Source: Lachnospiraceae bacterium (GTDB lineage: Bacteria > Bacillota > Clostridia > Lachnospirales > Lachnospiraceae). From it: a stretch of 44,040 nt of DNA. The DNA lies in the NCBI GenBank assembly GCA_015056925.1, contig SVFJ01000021.1:1-44040 (forward strand), read 5' to 3'. How positions within the stretch are numbered: the first letter of the stretch is position 1; every line of letters begins with the position of its first letter. The notes below the pieces were generated by a model that was not told where the DNA came from, did not search any database, and saw nothing but the letters and a program-made list of their open reading frames with translations. The translations under genes were made by a program, and so were the position numbers. Positions 1 through 9,625 of this stretch are shown piece by piece.

Positions 1-1023
1 GCTAATTATTATGCGGTATTCAATATTTGTGAAGCCGGGGACCATGTTGTGATGTCTTCAACGGTATATGGCGGAACTTTCAACTTATTAACAGTTACTA
101 TGAAGAAGATGGGAATTGAATGTACGATTGTGGACCCGGATTCTTCAGAGGAAGAGTTGAATAAGGCATTTAAAGAGAATACAAAGTGCGTACTTGCAGA
201 ATCAATTGCAAATCCGGCACTTGTTGTATTGGATTTTGAGAAGTTTGCAAAGGTAGCACATGCACATGGTGTGCCGTTAATTGTAGATAATACATTTGCG
301 ACACCTATTAATTGTCGCCCGTTTGAGTTTGGTGTTGATATCGTGACACATTCAACAACAAAGTACATGGATGGACATGCAATGTGTGTTGGTGGTGCAA
401 TCGTTGATTCCGGTAATTTTGACTGGGATAAGTATGGTGATAAATTTAAAGGTTTAACAACTCCGGACGAATCATATCATGGAGTTACATACACAGAGAG
501 ATTTGGTAAGAAGGCATATATTACAAAGGCTACAGTACAGTTGATGAGAGATTTGGGTTCTATTCAGTCTCCGATGAATGCTTTTCTTTTGAATGTTGGT
601 TTGGAAACACTTCATTTACGTGTGCCTCGTCATTGTGAGAATGCATTAAAGGTAGCAACCTGGTTAGAGAATAATGATAAAGTGGCATGGGTTAATTATC
701 CTGGTTTAAAGAGTAATAAGTATTATGAACTGGCACAGAAGTATATGCCGAATGGTACTTGCGGGGTTATCTCTTTTGGGTTAAAGGGTGACAGACAAAC
801 CTGTGTGAAATTCATGGATAGTTTAAAGTTGGCAGCGATAGTTACACATGTGGCAGACGCCAGAACATGTGTGCTTCATCCGGCAAGTCATACACATCGT
901 CAGATGAATGATGAGCAGTTGAAAGAAGCGGGCGTTTCCCCAGAGTTAATTAGATTTTCTGTCGGTATTGAGAATGCAGATGATATTATCGCAGATATTG
1001 AACAGGCACTTGCAAACGTATAA
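1..1023 (+). CDS. metY: O-acetylhomoserine sulfhydrylase (PLP enzyme), 5'-truncated by window edge
   Basis: The frame is open from base 1 and ends with TAA at 1021-1023, so about 340 codons are visible and the N-terminal 85-90 residues expected for this ~425-residue family lie outside. The motif VDNTFATP followed by HSTTKY marks the Cys/Met-metabolism PLP-enzyme fold; the lysine of STTKY (361-363) is the expected Schiff-base residue. The stretch SHTHRQM near the C-terminus is typical of this branch. Known role of the family: O-acetylhomoserine plus sulfide (or methanethiol) gives homocysteine (or methionine) and acetate, in the cytosol. The internal ATG at 49 is only a methionine within the gene, not its start. 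Cystathionine gamma-synthase is the main alternative, but the long central insertion favours the sulfhydrylase. Confidence 0.9.
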   Translation, partial: ANYYAVFNICEAGDHVVMSSTVYGGTFNLLTVTMKKMGIECTIVDPDSSEEELNKAFKENTKCVLAESIANPALVVLDFEKFAKVAHAHGVPLIVDNTFATPINCRPFEFGVDIVTHSTTKYMDGHAMCVGGAIVDSGNFDWDKYGDKFKGLTTPDESYHGVTYTERFGKKAYITKATVQLMRDLGSIQSPMNAFLLNVGLETLHLRVPRHCENALKVATWLENNDKVAWVNYPGLKSNKYYELAQKYMPNGTCGVISFGLKGDRQTCVKFMDSLKLAAIVTHVADARTCVLHPASHTHRQMNDEQLKEAGVSPELIRFSVGIENADDIIADIEQALANV

Positions 1024-1061
1024 CATGACATGAATTTTTGAATTGGGGGCAAGCAATTGTT

Positions 1062-1796
1062 ATGCTAAAGAGGATTTGGCGAGAAGAGATATTGGGCTTC
1101 ATAACCATGCTGATTACAATTGCTATAAGGGTTGTATATATACAATTCTTTGTAGAGGATGTTGCAGTAGTAAATGACTATTATCAAAGTACAAGCGCTC
1201 AGGTAGAACAGCTTAGACAGTTTGGACTGAGTGAGATATACACAGGAATGCTTTCTGTTGTTATGCTTTTTTGCGGTAATAGTGCTGATGTCGTGATGTA
1301 TACGAATGTGTTATTACAGATTTTAACTGTGGTTTTTGTATACCTTGCAATCAGAGTTTTTACCAACAGTAGTGTTGCATCGGCGTTTTCGATGATAGTT
1401 TCGTTGGTATTAGTTTTTATGGGTAATCTTAGGGAAGGGTCAGGTATGTATGTTTTTATATTGGTAGTTGCTGCCGTTGTTTGTCTTATGTGTTTGATGG
1501 CTAAGCTGGTTTCAAATTCAAAGACTACAAAGAGTAATGAATTTAGGGAAAGTGCACCGATATACGAAGGAAGAAGAAGGTATTCAGTAACACCCAATAC
1601 ATTGGGTGAGATGCGTGAGATTACATTGGATTCCATTGAGGAACGTGAACAGAATGCAATTCAATATATTGAGAATCCATTGCCGGTACCGAAGAGACGT
1701 GAACATAAGGAAATGGATTATGCACTTGATATAGGTGACGATTCGGATTATGACTTGATTGACCTGGAAGGATTAGATTACTTCGATTTTGAATAA
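1062..1796 (+). CDS. Hypothetical multi-pass membrane protein
   Basis: A 244-residue protein I do not recognise. The N-terminal 150 residues hold four or five hydrophobic segments (about 10-30, 60-76, 78-100, 105-122 and 128-150). The remaining ~95 residues are a soluble, strongly charged tail with an acidic end rich in Asp, Glu and Tyr (last 20 residues). A TTG at 1038 would extend it by eight residues but has no ribosome site, whereas GGGGG at 1045-1049 lies 12 bases ahead of ATG 1062, so I chose the ATG; the spacing is long and the start is uncertain. It follows metY by 38 bases and is closed by a terminator at 1822-1849, so it may be co-transcribed with metY. Function unknown. Confidence 0.7.
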   Translation: MLKRIWREEILGFITMLITIAIRVVYIQFFVEDVAVVNDYYQSTSAQVEQLRQFGLSEIYTGMLSVVMLFCGNSADVVMYTNVLLQILTVVFVYLAIRVFTNSSVASAFSMIVSLVLVFMGNLREGSGMYVFILVVAAVVCLMCLMAKLVSNSKTTKSNEFRESAPIYEGRRRYSVTPNTLGEMREITLDSIEEREQNAIQYIENPLPVPKRREHKEMDYALDIGDDSDYDLIDLEGLDYFDFE

Positions 1797-1821
1797 AAAT
1801 GAACAAATATCTTATAATAAG

Positions 1822-1849
1822 AAGGACCCTTTTGAAAGGGTTCTTTTTT
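1822..1849 (+). terminator. Rho-independent terminator after the metY-side unit
   Basis: The arms AGGACCCTT and AAGGGTTCT (one G-T pair) close a short loop and run into TTTTTT. It separates the membrane protein from the tepA-like gene. Confidence 0.85.
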
Positions 1850-1905
1850 GCTGTATAAAAAACATGGTAGATTGGATATGACTGCTTATTAATTGGAGGA
1901 AGAGT

Positions 1906-2550
1906 ATGAGTAAAGAAAAAAGAGAGCATCACAATATACATCTTATAACAATTGTAGGTGAGATAGAAGGACATGAAAATTCATCAAATCAGACAAAAGC
2001 AACTAAGTATGAGATTATTTTGCCACAGCTGGCAGAAATAGAAGATAATCCGGAAATTGATGGTGTTTTGATTTTGCTGAATACTATGGGAGGCGATGTG
2101 GAAGCAGGGCTTGCAATTGCGGAAATGATAGCATCGTTGAGCAAACCTGTTGTTTCTCTTGTTTTAGGAGGAAGCCACAGTATTGGTGTACCGATTGCGG
2201 TAAGTAGTGACTATTCCTTTATTGTGCCATCAGGAACAATGGTGATTCATCCGGTTAGAATGAATGGAACGATAATAGGTGTTTCTCAAACCTTCCATTA
2301 TTTCAAGGAAATTCAGAACAGAATCATTCATTTTATCTGTAATCATTGTAATATTGCTAAGAAACGTTTGGAAGAACTGATGATGGAAACGGAAGTGCTG
2401 ACGAAGGATATTGGTTCTGTGCTTGAGGGAAAAGAAGCAGTACAGGAGGGGATTATTGATGAGATAGGCGGTATTTCTCATGCAGTAAAGAAATTGCATG
2501 AATTAATCGATGAAAGAAAGCATAAAGTTTCGCGAAAAGAAGAGGAATAA
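1906..2550 (+). CDS. tepA: ClpP-family serine protease, TepA/YmfB-like
   Basis: A 214-residue ClpP/crotonase-fold protein. Near residues 50-60 it has the LLNTMGGDVEAG stretch, then GGSHSIGVP (nucleophile-elbow Ser in the position of the ClpP GxSxxG) and MVIHPVRMNG, whose His fits the catalytic His. TepA (translocation-enhancing protein) is a cytosolic ClpP relative lacking the strict ClpP motifs; in Bacillus it sits next to spoIIIE, as here, which supports the name over ClpP itself. ATG 1906 is preceded by GGAGGAAGAG with good spacing. No Clp ATPase gene is adjacent. Its proteolytic activity is assumed from the family and not provable from the sequence. Confidence 0.82.
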   Translation: MSKEKREHHNIHLITIVGEIEGHENSSNQTKATKYEIILPQLAEIEDNPEIDGVLILLNTMGGDVEAGLAIAEMIASLSKPVVSLVLGGSHSIGVPIAVSSDYSFIVPSGTMVIHPVRMNGTIIGVSQTFHYFKEIQNRIIHFICNHCNIAKKRLEELMMETEVLTKDIGSVLEGKEAVQEGIIDEIGGISHAVKKLHELIDERKHKVSRKEEE

Positions 2551-2590
2551 CAGGTAAATTTCGGAAGATAGAAAAATTCCTGATAAAAAC

Positions 2591-2619
2591 ATGACAATCT
2601 CTATAAGAAATGTTATACT
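2591..2619 (+). promoter_or_regulatory. Sigma-A-type promoter for the FtsK/SpoIIIE gene
   Basis: ATGACA (2591-2596), a 17-base spacer and TATACT (2614-2619) lie about 130 bases before the translocase start. The long leader between them has no obvious riboswitch fold. Confidence 0.55.
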
Positions 2620-2749
2620 AATATGTAAATTAATATTATGTTAAATTACCTTATTGCGCTCATTTTGCGAAGGAGGAGTGCGGAGTGATTTATTGAAGCA
2701 ATAGATTTTGAATCATTAGGTAATGTAGTATAGCAAATGGGGGAGTAGT

Positions 2750-5392
2750 ATGGCAGCATCTGCATCGGGAAAGAAAACATCGAAGCGCAGAACGACAAGT
2801 TCAAATAAGAAAAAGACAAGTTCTTCTGCATCTAAGAGAAAGACACAGCAGACACGCAAAGAAGTTGATGGAGCGATTAAAGGTGAAGTACTGTTAATTG
2901 CGATTTTTGCGGCAGCAATATTTACGTTTTTGTGTGTGATTGGAGTGATAAAGGGAAATGCAGCTGAATTTATCCACAATGTTATGTTTGGAGTATTTGG
3001 TTTACTTGCATATGTGATTCCAATATTGGTTTTTTTGGCTTTTGCTTTTGGTATTTCGAATAGAGGTAATACGGTTGCTGTGATTAAGCTGGTTAGTGGT
3101 GTTGTGCTGGTGTTTTTGGCAGGAATCGTATCATATATGCTGATGGGACAGGATGATTTTGTACAGAATGAGGCTTTGATTTCGGATTTGTATAAGTCAT
3201 CATCTGAACAGCATTTGGGCGGTGGCGTGTTATTTGGTAGTATTGCATATGCTTTATATATGCTGGTAGGCTTTGGCGGTACATTATTTATTGTATTGGT
3301 ACTTTTTATTATTTCGCTGGTGTTTATTACAGAAAAGAGCTTTTTGCGCGGATTACGCAAGGGCGGTAGCTATCTGATTGAGTCTGCAAAGGAAGATGCA
3401 GCGAGAATCAGAGAATACAGAGACTCCTTAGAGGATGAGGAAGAGTATGTTTTTGATGAGCAGGTAGAAATTCATAGACAGGAACAAAAACAGAAAAAGG
3501 AGCAAAAGCTTAGACGTGTTGATAAGAAGGCAAAGGGCGTAATATCCAGTACTTCTGCAACTATTTATGAGAAGTCAAAGAATACGGGCGTAAAGTCAGA
3601 TATTCATGAGATTATGGTTTGCGATGAAGAGACCGAAGAACCAGCAGAAGCAGTTATACAGGATATCCGAGTAACTCCGTATAATGCGGCAGTGAAGACG
3701 GAAGAAATGAAAGTGAAGCGTGCCCAGCCGGTACAGACTTCATTTTTGGAGGAATTAAATCAGCCGGCAGAGGATATGTCAGCGATTGATAGCATGCCTG
3801 AGCCTGTGACAGAAGCAACAACCCGTAAGAAGGCATCTTTTACCAAGGAAGAGAAGCTTGAGGTGGCGCGTGAGGAAGCACAGCTTGCTCAACAGATTCA
3901 AGCGAATGAGAAGCCAATCAAGAAGTACGTCTTTCCACCGATAGAGCTTCTGAAACAAGGAGAAAGAAGCAAAGGAGATTCTGTTCAGCTTTTAAAGGAA
4001 ACCGCATTGCGATTACAACAAACCCTACAGAACTTTGGTGTTAAGGTTACTGTTACGGATATCAGTCAGGGGCCGGCAGTTACAAGGTATGAATTGCAGC
4101 CTGAGCAGGGAGTAAAGGTTAGCAAGATTGTTGGATTGGCAGACGATATTAAGTTGAATCTTGCAGCGACGGATATCCGTATTGAAGCACCGATTCCAGG
4201 CAAGGCTGCAGTTGGTATTGAAGTGCCGAATAAGGAAAACAGTATGGTTGCCTTGAGGGATTTACTGGAGTCAAAGGAGTTTAAGCAGTTTCCATCCAAT
4301 ATTGCATTTGCTGTGGGTAAAGATATTGGAGGACAAGTTGTTGTAACTGATATCGCTAAGATGCCTCATATGCTGATAGCCGGAGCAACAGGTTCAGGTA
4401 AGTCGGTATGTATTAACACAATTATTATGAGCATTTTATATAAGGCTGACCCTGCGGATGTTAAGATGATTATGATTGACCCGAAGGTGGTAGAGCTTAG
4501 TGTATATAATGGTATTCCACATCTGATGGTTCCGGTTGTGACCGACCCTAAGAAAGCATCTGCGGCACTGCATTGGGCGGTTGCGGAGATGACAGAGCGT
4601 TATAAGAAGTTTGCTGATTTAAATGTTAGAGATTTAAAGGGTTACAATAAGGCTGTGGAAGGCGGAAAGACATCTTCAGAGGGTGAGGCTTTACAAAAGA
4701 TGCCTCAGCTTGTTATTATAGTGGATGAGCTTGCGGACCTGATGATGGTTGCGGCCGGAGAAGTGGAGGAAAGTATTTGCCGTTTGGCTCAGCTTGCAAG
4801 AGCCGCAGGAATACATTTGATTATTGCAACACAGCGACCGTCTGTGGATGTTATTACAGGTTTAATTAAGGCAAATATGCCTAGCCGTGTGGCTTTTAGT
4901 GTTTCAAGTGGTGTCGATTCCAGAACCATTTTGGATATGAACGGAGCAGAGAAACTGTTGGGTAAGGGAGATATGCTCTTTTATCCGCAGGGTTATGCAA
5001 AGCCTGCCAGAGTACAGGGCGCTTTCGTCTCGGATTCGGAGGTGTCGGATGTTGTTGACTTCCTGAAGAATCAAATGCTTGGTAATACATATGATGTAGA
5101 GATTGAAGAAAAGATTAAGACTATGCAGACCTCTGTTGGCAGTGAAAGTGTCGGTGGAGGTACCGGAGAATATGATGCTTATTTTGCAGATGCCGGACGA
5201 TTTGTCATTGAAAAGGATAAGGCATCTATCGGAATGCTGCAAAGAGTATTCAAGATTGGATTTAATCGTGCTGCAAGAATTGTTGACCAGCTTGAGGCGG
5301 CAGGTGTTGTTGGTGCTGAGGAAGGTACTAAGCCAAGAAAAATATTAATGAGTATAGAGCAATTCGAGAATTATCTTGATGAGGCTATATAG
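2750..5392 (+). CDS. spoIIIE: DNA translocase FtsK/SpoIIIE
   Basis: An 880-residue, septum-anchored DNA pump that moves chromosomal DNA at division or into the forespore. Order: Lys/Ser/Thr-rich cytosolic N-terminus (1-45), four hydrophobic segments (about 48-70, 80-102, 106-126, 160-192), an acidic linker (to ~390), then the motor. Walker A GATGSGKS is at residues 545-552, Walker B is in [13 protein letters not shown], and [12 protein letters not shown] is the family signature. The last ~65 residues form the winged-helix gamma domain that reads oriented DNA octamers. Length matches clostridial SpoIIIE (~750-900). Start ATG 2750 follows GGGGGAG. Position next to tepA is as in Bacillus. FtsK and SpoIIIE cannot be separated by sequence alone; the short linker favours SpoIIIE. 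Confidence 0.95.
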   Translation: MAASASGKKTSKRRTTSSNKKKTSSSASKRKTQQTRKEVDGAIKGEVLLIAIFAAAIFTFLCVIGVIKGNAAEFIHNVMFGVFGLLAYVIPILVFLAFAFGISNRGNTVAVIKLVSGVVLVFLAGIVSYMLMGQDDFVQNEALISDLYKSSSEQHLGGGVLFGSIAYALYMLVGFGGTLFIVLVLFIISLVFITEKSFLRGLRKGGSYLIESAKEDAARIREYRDSLEDEEEYVFDEQVEIHRQEQKQKKEQKLRRVDKKAKGVISSTSATIYEKSKNTGVKSDIHEIMVCDEETEEPAEAVIQDIRVTPYNAAVKTEEMKVKRAQPVQTSFLEELNQPAEDMSAIDSMPEPVTEATTRKKASFTKEEKLEVAREEAQLAQQIQANEKPIKKYVFPPIELLKQGERSKGDSVQLLKETALRLQQTLQNFGVKVTVTDISQGPAVTRYELQPEQGVKVSKIVGLADDIKLNLAATDIRIEAPIPGKAAVGIEVPNKENSMVALRDLLESKEFKQFPSNIAFAVGKDIGGQVVVTDIAKMPHMLIAGATGSGKSVCINTIIMSILYKADPADVKMIMIDPKVVELSVYNGIPHLMVPVVTDPKKASAALHWAVAEMTERYKKFADLNVRDLKGYNKAVEGGKTSSEGEALQKMPQLVIIVDELADLMMVAAGEVEESICRLAQLARAAGIHLIIATQRPSVDVITGLIKANMPSRVAFSVSSGVDSRTILDMNGAEKLLGKGDMLFYPQGYAKPARVQGAFVSDSEVSDVVDFLKNQMLGNTYDVEIEEKIKTMQTSVGSESVGGGTGEYDAYFADAGRFVIEKDKASIGMLQRVFKIGFNRAARIVDQLEAAGVVGAEEGTKPRKILMSIEQFENYLDEAI

Positions 5393-5430
5393 AATAAATA
5401 ATAAGAATTATACAATAGAGGAGAATGAAG

Positions 5431-7101
5431 ATGAAAACAGATATCGAAATCGCACAGGAAGCAGAATTACTACCTATCGTTGAGGTGGCAAAGAGCCTTG
5501 ATATTACGATGGACGATCTTGAGCTTTATGGAAAGTATAAGGCAAAGATTTCAGATGAGTATCTGGAGAAAATAAGCAGTAATCAGGATGGTAAATTAAT
5601 TCTTGTTACTGCCATTAACCCAACTCCGGCAGGTGAAGGTAAAACAACGACCAGCGTTGGTCTTGGTCAGGCATTTGGTAAGCTTGGTAAGAAGGCAGTG
5701 ATTGCATTAAGAGAGCCTTCTTTAGGACCATGTTTTGGTATTAAGGGCGGTGCCGCAGGTGGCGGTATGGCGCAGGTAGTGCCTATGGAGGATTTGAATC
5801 TTCATTTCACCGGTGATTTCCATGCAATTACAGCAGCAAATAATTTGTGTGCTGCATTGTTGGATAACCATATTCAGCATGGTAATGAGCTTGGAATTGA
5901 TACCAGACAGATTGTATGGAAGAGATGTCTGGATATGAATGACAGAGTGCTTAGAAATGTTGTTGTTGGTATGGGTAATAAGATGGATGGTTTTGTAAGA
6001 GAAGACCATTTTGTGATTACAGTAGCGTCAGAGATTATGGCTGTTCTTTGTCTTGCAGATGATATGAATGACTTGAAAGCAAGACTTGACAGAATGGTTG
6101 TTGCATATAATTATGCAGGTGAGCCTGTAACAGCAGGTCAGATTAAAGCGACAGGCGCAATGGCTGCTTTGTTAAAAGATGCTATGAAGCCAAATTTAAT
6201 TCAGACCTTAGAGCATACTCCGGCTATCGTGCATGGTGGACCTTTTGCTAATATTGCTCATGGCTGCAATAGCGTCAGAGCTACTAAGGCTGCTTTGAAG
6301 ATGGCTGATTATGTTGTAACTGAGGCAGGATTTGGTGCTGACCTTGGTGCAGAGAAGTTCCTTGATATTAAGTGTCGTCAGGCAGGTTTAAAGCCTGATG
6401 CGGTAGTACTTGTGGCAACGATTAGAGCATTGAAGTATAATGGTGGTGTTGCAAAAGCTGACTTGAATCAGGAGAACCTTGCAGCATTAGAGAAGGGTAT
6501 TGTGAACTTGGAGAAGCATATCGAGAATGTACAGAAGTATGGTGTTCCGGTAGTTGTAACATTGAACGCGTTTGTGACAGACTCAGATGCTGAGATTGCT
6601 TTTGTAGAGAAGTTCTGTAAGGATAGGAATTGTGATTTTGCATTGTCAAAGGTATGGGAGTTCGGTGGCGAAGGCGGTATTGAATTAGCAAAAGCGGTAT
6701 TGAATACTTTGGAAACAAAGGAAAGTCACTTTGCGCCGATTTACGATGAGAAAGATACCATTTGTAATAAGATTACAACTATTTCAAAGGAGATTTATGG
6801 AGCAGACGGCGTAGTATTTTCACCTGCAGCTATGAAGCAGATTGAGAGGTTGGAGAGTCTTGGATATGGTAAGCTTCCTATCTGTATGGCTAAGAATCAG
6901 TACTCGCTGTCAGATGACCCTACGTTACTCGGAAGACCTACCGGCTTCCAAATGAATATCAGAGAGGTTTATGTATCTGCAGGAGCAGGTTTTGTGGTTG
7001 TTCTTACAGGTGCGGTTATGACAATGCCGGGACTTCCAAAGACTCCGGCAGCATATCAGATTGATGTGACAGAGGATGGAAAGATTACAGGATTGTTCTA
7101 A
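5431..7101 (+). CDS. fhs: Formate-tetrahydrofolate ligase
   Basis: A 556-residue enzyme that makes 10-formyl-THF from formate, ATP and THF, feeding purine and formyl-methionine synthesis. The ATP loop [12 protein letters not shown] is at about residues 64-75, [19 protein letters not shown] follows, and the C-terminal block around [20 protein letters not shown] is diagnostic. Two in-frame ATGs exist, 5425 and 5431; the ribosome site AGAGGAG at 5417-5423 is spaced correctly only for 5431, which also gives the usual MKTDIEIAQ start. It lies 38 bases after spoIIIE and may be read through from it. The 5-formyl-THF cyclo-ligase at 31.7 kb acts in the same pool. Confidence 0.97.
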   Translation: MKTDIEIAQEAELLPIVEVAKSLDITMDDLELYGKYKAKISDEYLEKISSNQDGKLILVTAINPTPAGEGKTTTSVGLGQAFGKLGKKAVIALREPSLGPCFGIKGGAAGGGMAQVVPMEDLNLHFTGDFHAITAANNLCAALLDNHIQHGNELGIDTRQIVWKRCLDMNDRVLRNVVVGMGNKMDGFVREDHFVITVASEIMAVLCLADDMNDLKARLDRMVVAYNYAGEPVTAGQIKATGAMAALLKDAMKPNLIQTLEHTPAIVHGGPFANIAHGCNSVRATKAALKMADYVVTEAGFGADLGAEKFLDIKCRQAGLKPDAVVLVATIRALKYNGGVAKADLNQENLAALEKGIVNLEKHIENVQKYGVPVVVTLNAFVTDSDAEIAFVEKFCKDRNCDFALSKVWEFGGEGGIELAKAVLNTLETKESHFAPIYDEKDTICNKITTISKEIYGADGVVFSPAAMKQIERLESLGYGKLPICMAKNQYSLSDDPTLLGRPTGFQMNIREVYVSAGAGFVVVLTGAVMTMPGLPKTPAAYQIDVTEDGKITGLF

Positions 7102-7131
7102 TTTCCTAAGAAAATTTAGAGGTTTTGATTC

Positions 7132-8637
7132 ATGAAATGTCCAAAATGTAAGGCAGAGATAGGGGAAGGTAAGCTGCTTTGCGAAAACTGCGGTGAAGAG
7201 GTTATGATTGTTCCGGACTTTGATTTAGAGTTGGAGCAGGAGATTAACAGAACGTTGCGTAGTATGGCAGAGGAGTTTGCTGAACAGATGGCAACAGATG
7301 GAGAAGGTGAATACGAAGATACAAACGAGTCAGACGAATTTGTTGACTTGGAGGATGTGATGGCAGATAGTCTTGAGGACTACCTGCCTTCTTGGGGTGT
7401 ACGAATGAAGCTGTCAACAAAGCGTATTGTGTTGTTGGTGTTAGGCGCTGTGTTGGTTATTGCTTTGGTTATTTGGGGTACCGGAGTGGTAGCAAGATTA
7501 ATGAAAGAGAATTCTTTTGAATATCAATATCAACAGGGAATCGATAATTATGTGCAAGGTGACTATCTCAAAGCGCTGGAGCATTTGGAGAAGGCATCGG
7601 AAATAGAGACAGAGCATATACAGGCACGTTATCAAATGGCACTTTGTTATGAGCAGTTGGGACAGAAAAAGAATACGATTCTTATTTGTCATGAGATTTT
7701 AGGCTTGGAGGGCGGCAGATTAACGGAAGTCTATGATAAGCTGATTGACTTGTATTTGGAAAATGAGGCATATCAGGAGGTATGGGATGTCTTAAAAAAT
7801 TGCAATGACGATGCAATTTTGGAAAGATATGGTGAGTATACTGCATATGCACCTGAGCTTGATACTTCGGAGGGAGTATATGATAAGCCAATATCCGTGT
7901 GTTTTGAGCATTATGACAATGGATTTGTATATTACACTATGGACGGCTCTAATCCGACAAAGAATTCCAATGTATATCAAAAGCCTATCCGCTTACAGCA
8001 GGGAGATTATCAGATTAAGGCAATGTATGTAAATATGTATGGTGTACAGAGTGAAGTTATCAATAAAAGCTTCTATGTAAAACTGGCAGCACCAATGGCT
8101 CCGGAGGTTAATCTGGATAGTGATACATATACAGAGCCGACATTTATTGAAGTATATCATAATAACAATACCAAGATTTATTATACGAAGGATGGTACAA
8201 CACCGACTGAGAATAGCAACAGGTATATTGCAAAGATGGAACTGCCGCTTGGACTGAGTAATTATGCTTTTGTTGCCATTGATGAAAACGGATTAAGCAG
8301 TGAAGTGGTAAAGCGTACGTATCGCTTTGAACCTGAGGCGAATTTCGATGTTGATTTGGCCTTGCAAGTGTTACTCAATACTTTGGTGGCAAATGGTGTA
8401 TTGTCTGACTTGGATGGACATATTCCTGATAAGGAAGGAATGAATCTGTATACGGTGCAGACTGCTGTTAAAATGAATGATAAGGTTTATTACATTGTTC
8501 ATGAGGATTATATGGATGAATTCGGAGAGATAGCAGATAATTTGACAATGTATGCAATTGACAGTGAGACGGCGGAGTTGTTTTATGCCTTCAAGGTGAA
8601 GGACGGACAGTATCGATTGAGGAGTTTTGCACAATGA
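7132..8637 (+). CDS. Zinc-ribbon, TM, TPR, chitobiase-C-like (CHB_HEX) membrane protein
   Basis: A 501-residue multidomain protein. It begins with a two-CxxC zinc ribbon (CPKC ... CENC, residues 3-20), an acidic linker, one transmembrane helix (about 98-122), a TPR-like helical region (about 130-225: YVQGDYLKALEHLEKA, then ARYQMALCYEQLGQ), then two copies of a CHB_HEX_C-type beta domain. Each copy carries the hallmark YYTMDGSNPT or YYTKDGTTPT, followed by N-S-N-x-Y. The C-terminal ~110 residues are unassigned. Topology predicts ribbon inside and TPR/beta domains outside. Known: CHB_HEX_C domains occur in glycosidases and surface proteins of gut Firmicutes. The specific role is unknown. It lies 30 bases after fhs. 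Two other zinc-ribbon/TM proteins lie at 11.1 and 38.4 kb. Confidence 0.85.
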   Translation: MKCPKCKAEIGEGKLLCENCGEEVMIVPDFDLELEQEINRTLRSMAEEFAEQMATDGEGEYEDTNESDEFVDLEDVMADSLEDYLPSWGVRMKLSTKRIVLLVLGAVLVIALVIWGTGVVARLMKENSFEYQYQQGIDNYVQGDYLKALEHLEKASEIETEHIQARYQMALCYEQLGQKKNTILICHEILGLEGGRLTEVYDKLIDLYLENEAYQEVWDVLKNCNDDAILERYGEYTAYAPELDTSEGVYDKPISVCFEHYDNGFVYYTMDGSNPTKNSNVYQKPIRLQQGDYQIKAMYVNMYGVQSEVINKSFYVKLAAPMAPEVNLDSDTYTEPTFIEVYHNNNTKIYYTKDGTTPTENSNRYIAKMELPLGLSNYAFVAIDENGLSSEVVKRTYRFEPEANFDVDLALQVLLNTLVANGVLSDLDGHIPDKEGMNLYTVQTAVKMNDKVYYIVHEDYMDEFGEIADNLTMYAIDSETAELFYAFKVKDGQYRLRSFAQ

Positions 8638-8671
8638 CTTATGTATACTTTGCACAAAAGTAATAAAAACA

Positions 8672-8700
8672 TTGAAATTACGACATGTTTCCATTAAAAT
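8672..8700 (+). promoter_or_regulatory. Promoter for the nfnAB operon
   Basis: TTGAAA (8672-8677), 17 bases, TAAAAT (8695-8700), 37 bases before the nfnA start. Confidence 0.6.
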
Positions 8701-8737
8701 AAGCATGATATGTGAAAAAATTGTCAGGAGGAGAGTT

Positions 8738-9625
8738 ATGTATCAGATTTTAGAAGCAAAAGAGCTTACCACAAATATTTATCTGATGGAAGTTGAAGCA
8801 CCTCGTGTTGCTAAGAACTGCCAGCCAGGTCAGTTTGTTATTGTAAGAATGGATAAGGACGGAGAAAGAATTCCGCTTACAATTTGTGATTATAATAGAG
8901 AGAAAGGAACTGTAACTATTGTATTCCAGATAGTAGGTGCAGAGTCTTTAAGAATTTCAAGACTTCAGACAGGAGATGCGTTGCATGATTTTGTTGGTCC
9001 GCTTGGATGTCCTTCAGAGTTAGTTCATGAGGATAAGGCTGAGCTTGCAAAGAAGAAGATTCTTTTCGTTGCAGGTGGTGTTGGTACTGCACCTGTATAT
9101 CCACAGGTTAAGTGGTTACATGAGAATGGTTTTGCGGCAGATGTTATCGTTGGTGCTAAGAATAAGGATTTATTGATTCTTGAGGATGAGATGAAGGCTG
9201 TTGCAGGTAATCTTTATATTACAACAGATGACGGTTCTTACGGAAGAAAGGGTATGGTAACACAGACAATTCAGGAGCTTGTTGATGCAGGTAATCAGTA
9301 TGATTTGTGTGTAGCTATCGGACCTATGATTATGATGAAGTTTGTTTGTAAATTAACAAAGGAATTAAATATTCCTACAATCGTTAGCTTGAATCCGATT
9401 ATGGTAGATGGTACAGGTATGTGCGGTGCTTGCCGTGTTACTGTAGGAGACCAGGTTAAGTTTGCTTGTGTTGATGGTCCTGAGTTTGATGGTCATCTTG
9501 TAAACTTTGATGAAGCTATGAAGCGTCAGCAGATTTATAAGACTGCTGAGGGTAGAGCTATGTTAAAAGAACAGGAAGGTGATACACATCACGGCGGATG
9601 TGGACACTGCGGAGGTGACGAATAA
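8738..9625 (+). CDS. nfnA: NADH-dependent ferredoxin:NADP+ oxidoreductase, subunit A
   Basis: A 295-residue flavoprotein of the dihydroorotate-dehydrogenase electron-transfer (PyrK/NfnA) family. The FAD-binding motif ERIPLTICD, the NAD-side FVAGGVGTAPVYPQ and the [2Fe-2S] ligand cluster MCGACRVT ... FACVDGPEFDG are all present. With NfnB it forms the cytosolic complex that bifurcates electrons between NAD(H), ferredoxin and NADP(H). The frame is open further upstream, but AGGAGGAG directly before ATG 8738 and the family start MYQILEAKELT fix the start. The C-terminus ends in an unusual Gly/His/Cys run (HHGGCGHCGGDE) that could bind metal. It overlaps nfnB by one base. Confidence 0.92.
   Translation: MYQILEAKELTTNIYLMEVEAPRVAKNCQPGQFVIVRMDKDGERIPLTICDYNREKGTVTIVFQIVGAESLRISRLQTGDALHDFVGPLGCPSELVHEDKAELAKKKILFVAGGVGTAPVYPQVKWLHENGFAADVIVGAKNKDLLILEDEMKAVAGNLYITTDDGSYGRKGMVTQTIQELVDAGNQYDLCVAIGPMIMMKFVCKLTKELNIPTIVSLNPIMVDGTGMCGACRVTVGDQVKFACVDGPEFDGHLVNFDEAMKRQQIYKTAEGRAMLKEQEGDTHHGGCGHCGGDE

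Noticed and set aside
1038-1061. TTG start for the membrane protein
   Set aside because: No ribosome site before it; ATG 1062 has a G-rich site, though at long spacing.
2716-3360. 214-residue minus-strand open frame within spoIIIE
   Set aside because: Shadow of a strongly supported gene; no codon bias or ribosome site of its own.
8627-8737. Upstream extension of nfnA
   Set aside because: The region holds the end of the preceding gene and a promoter; AGGAGGAG and the family N-terminus fix the start at 8738.
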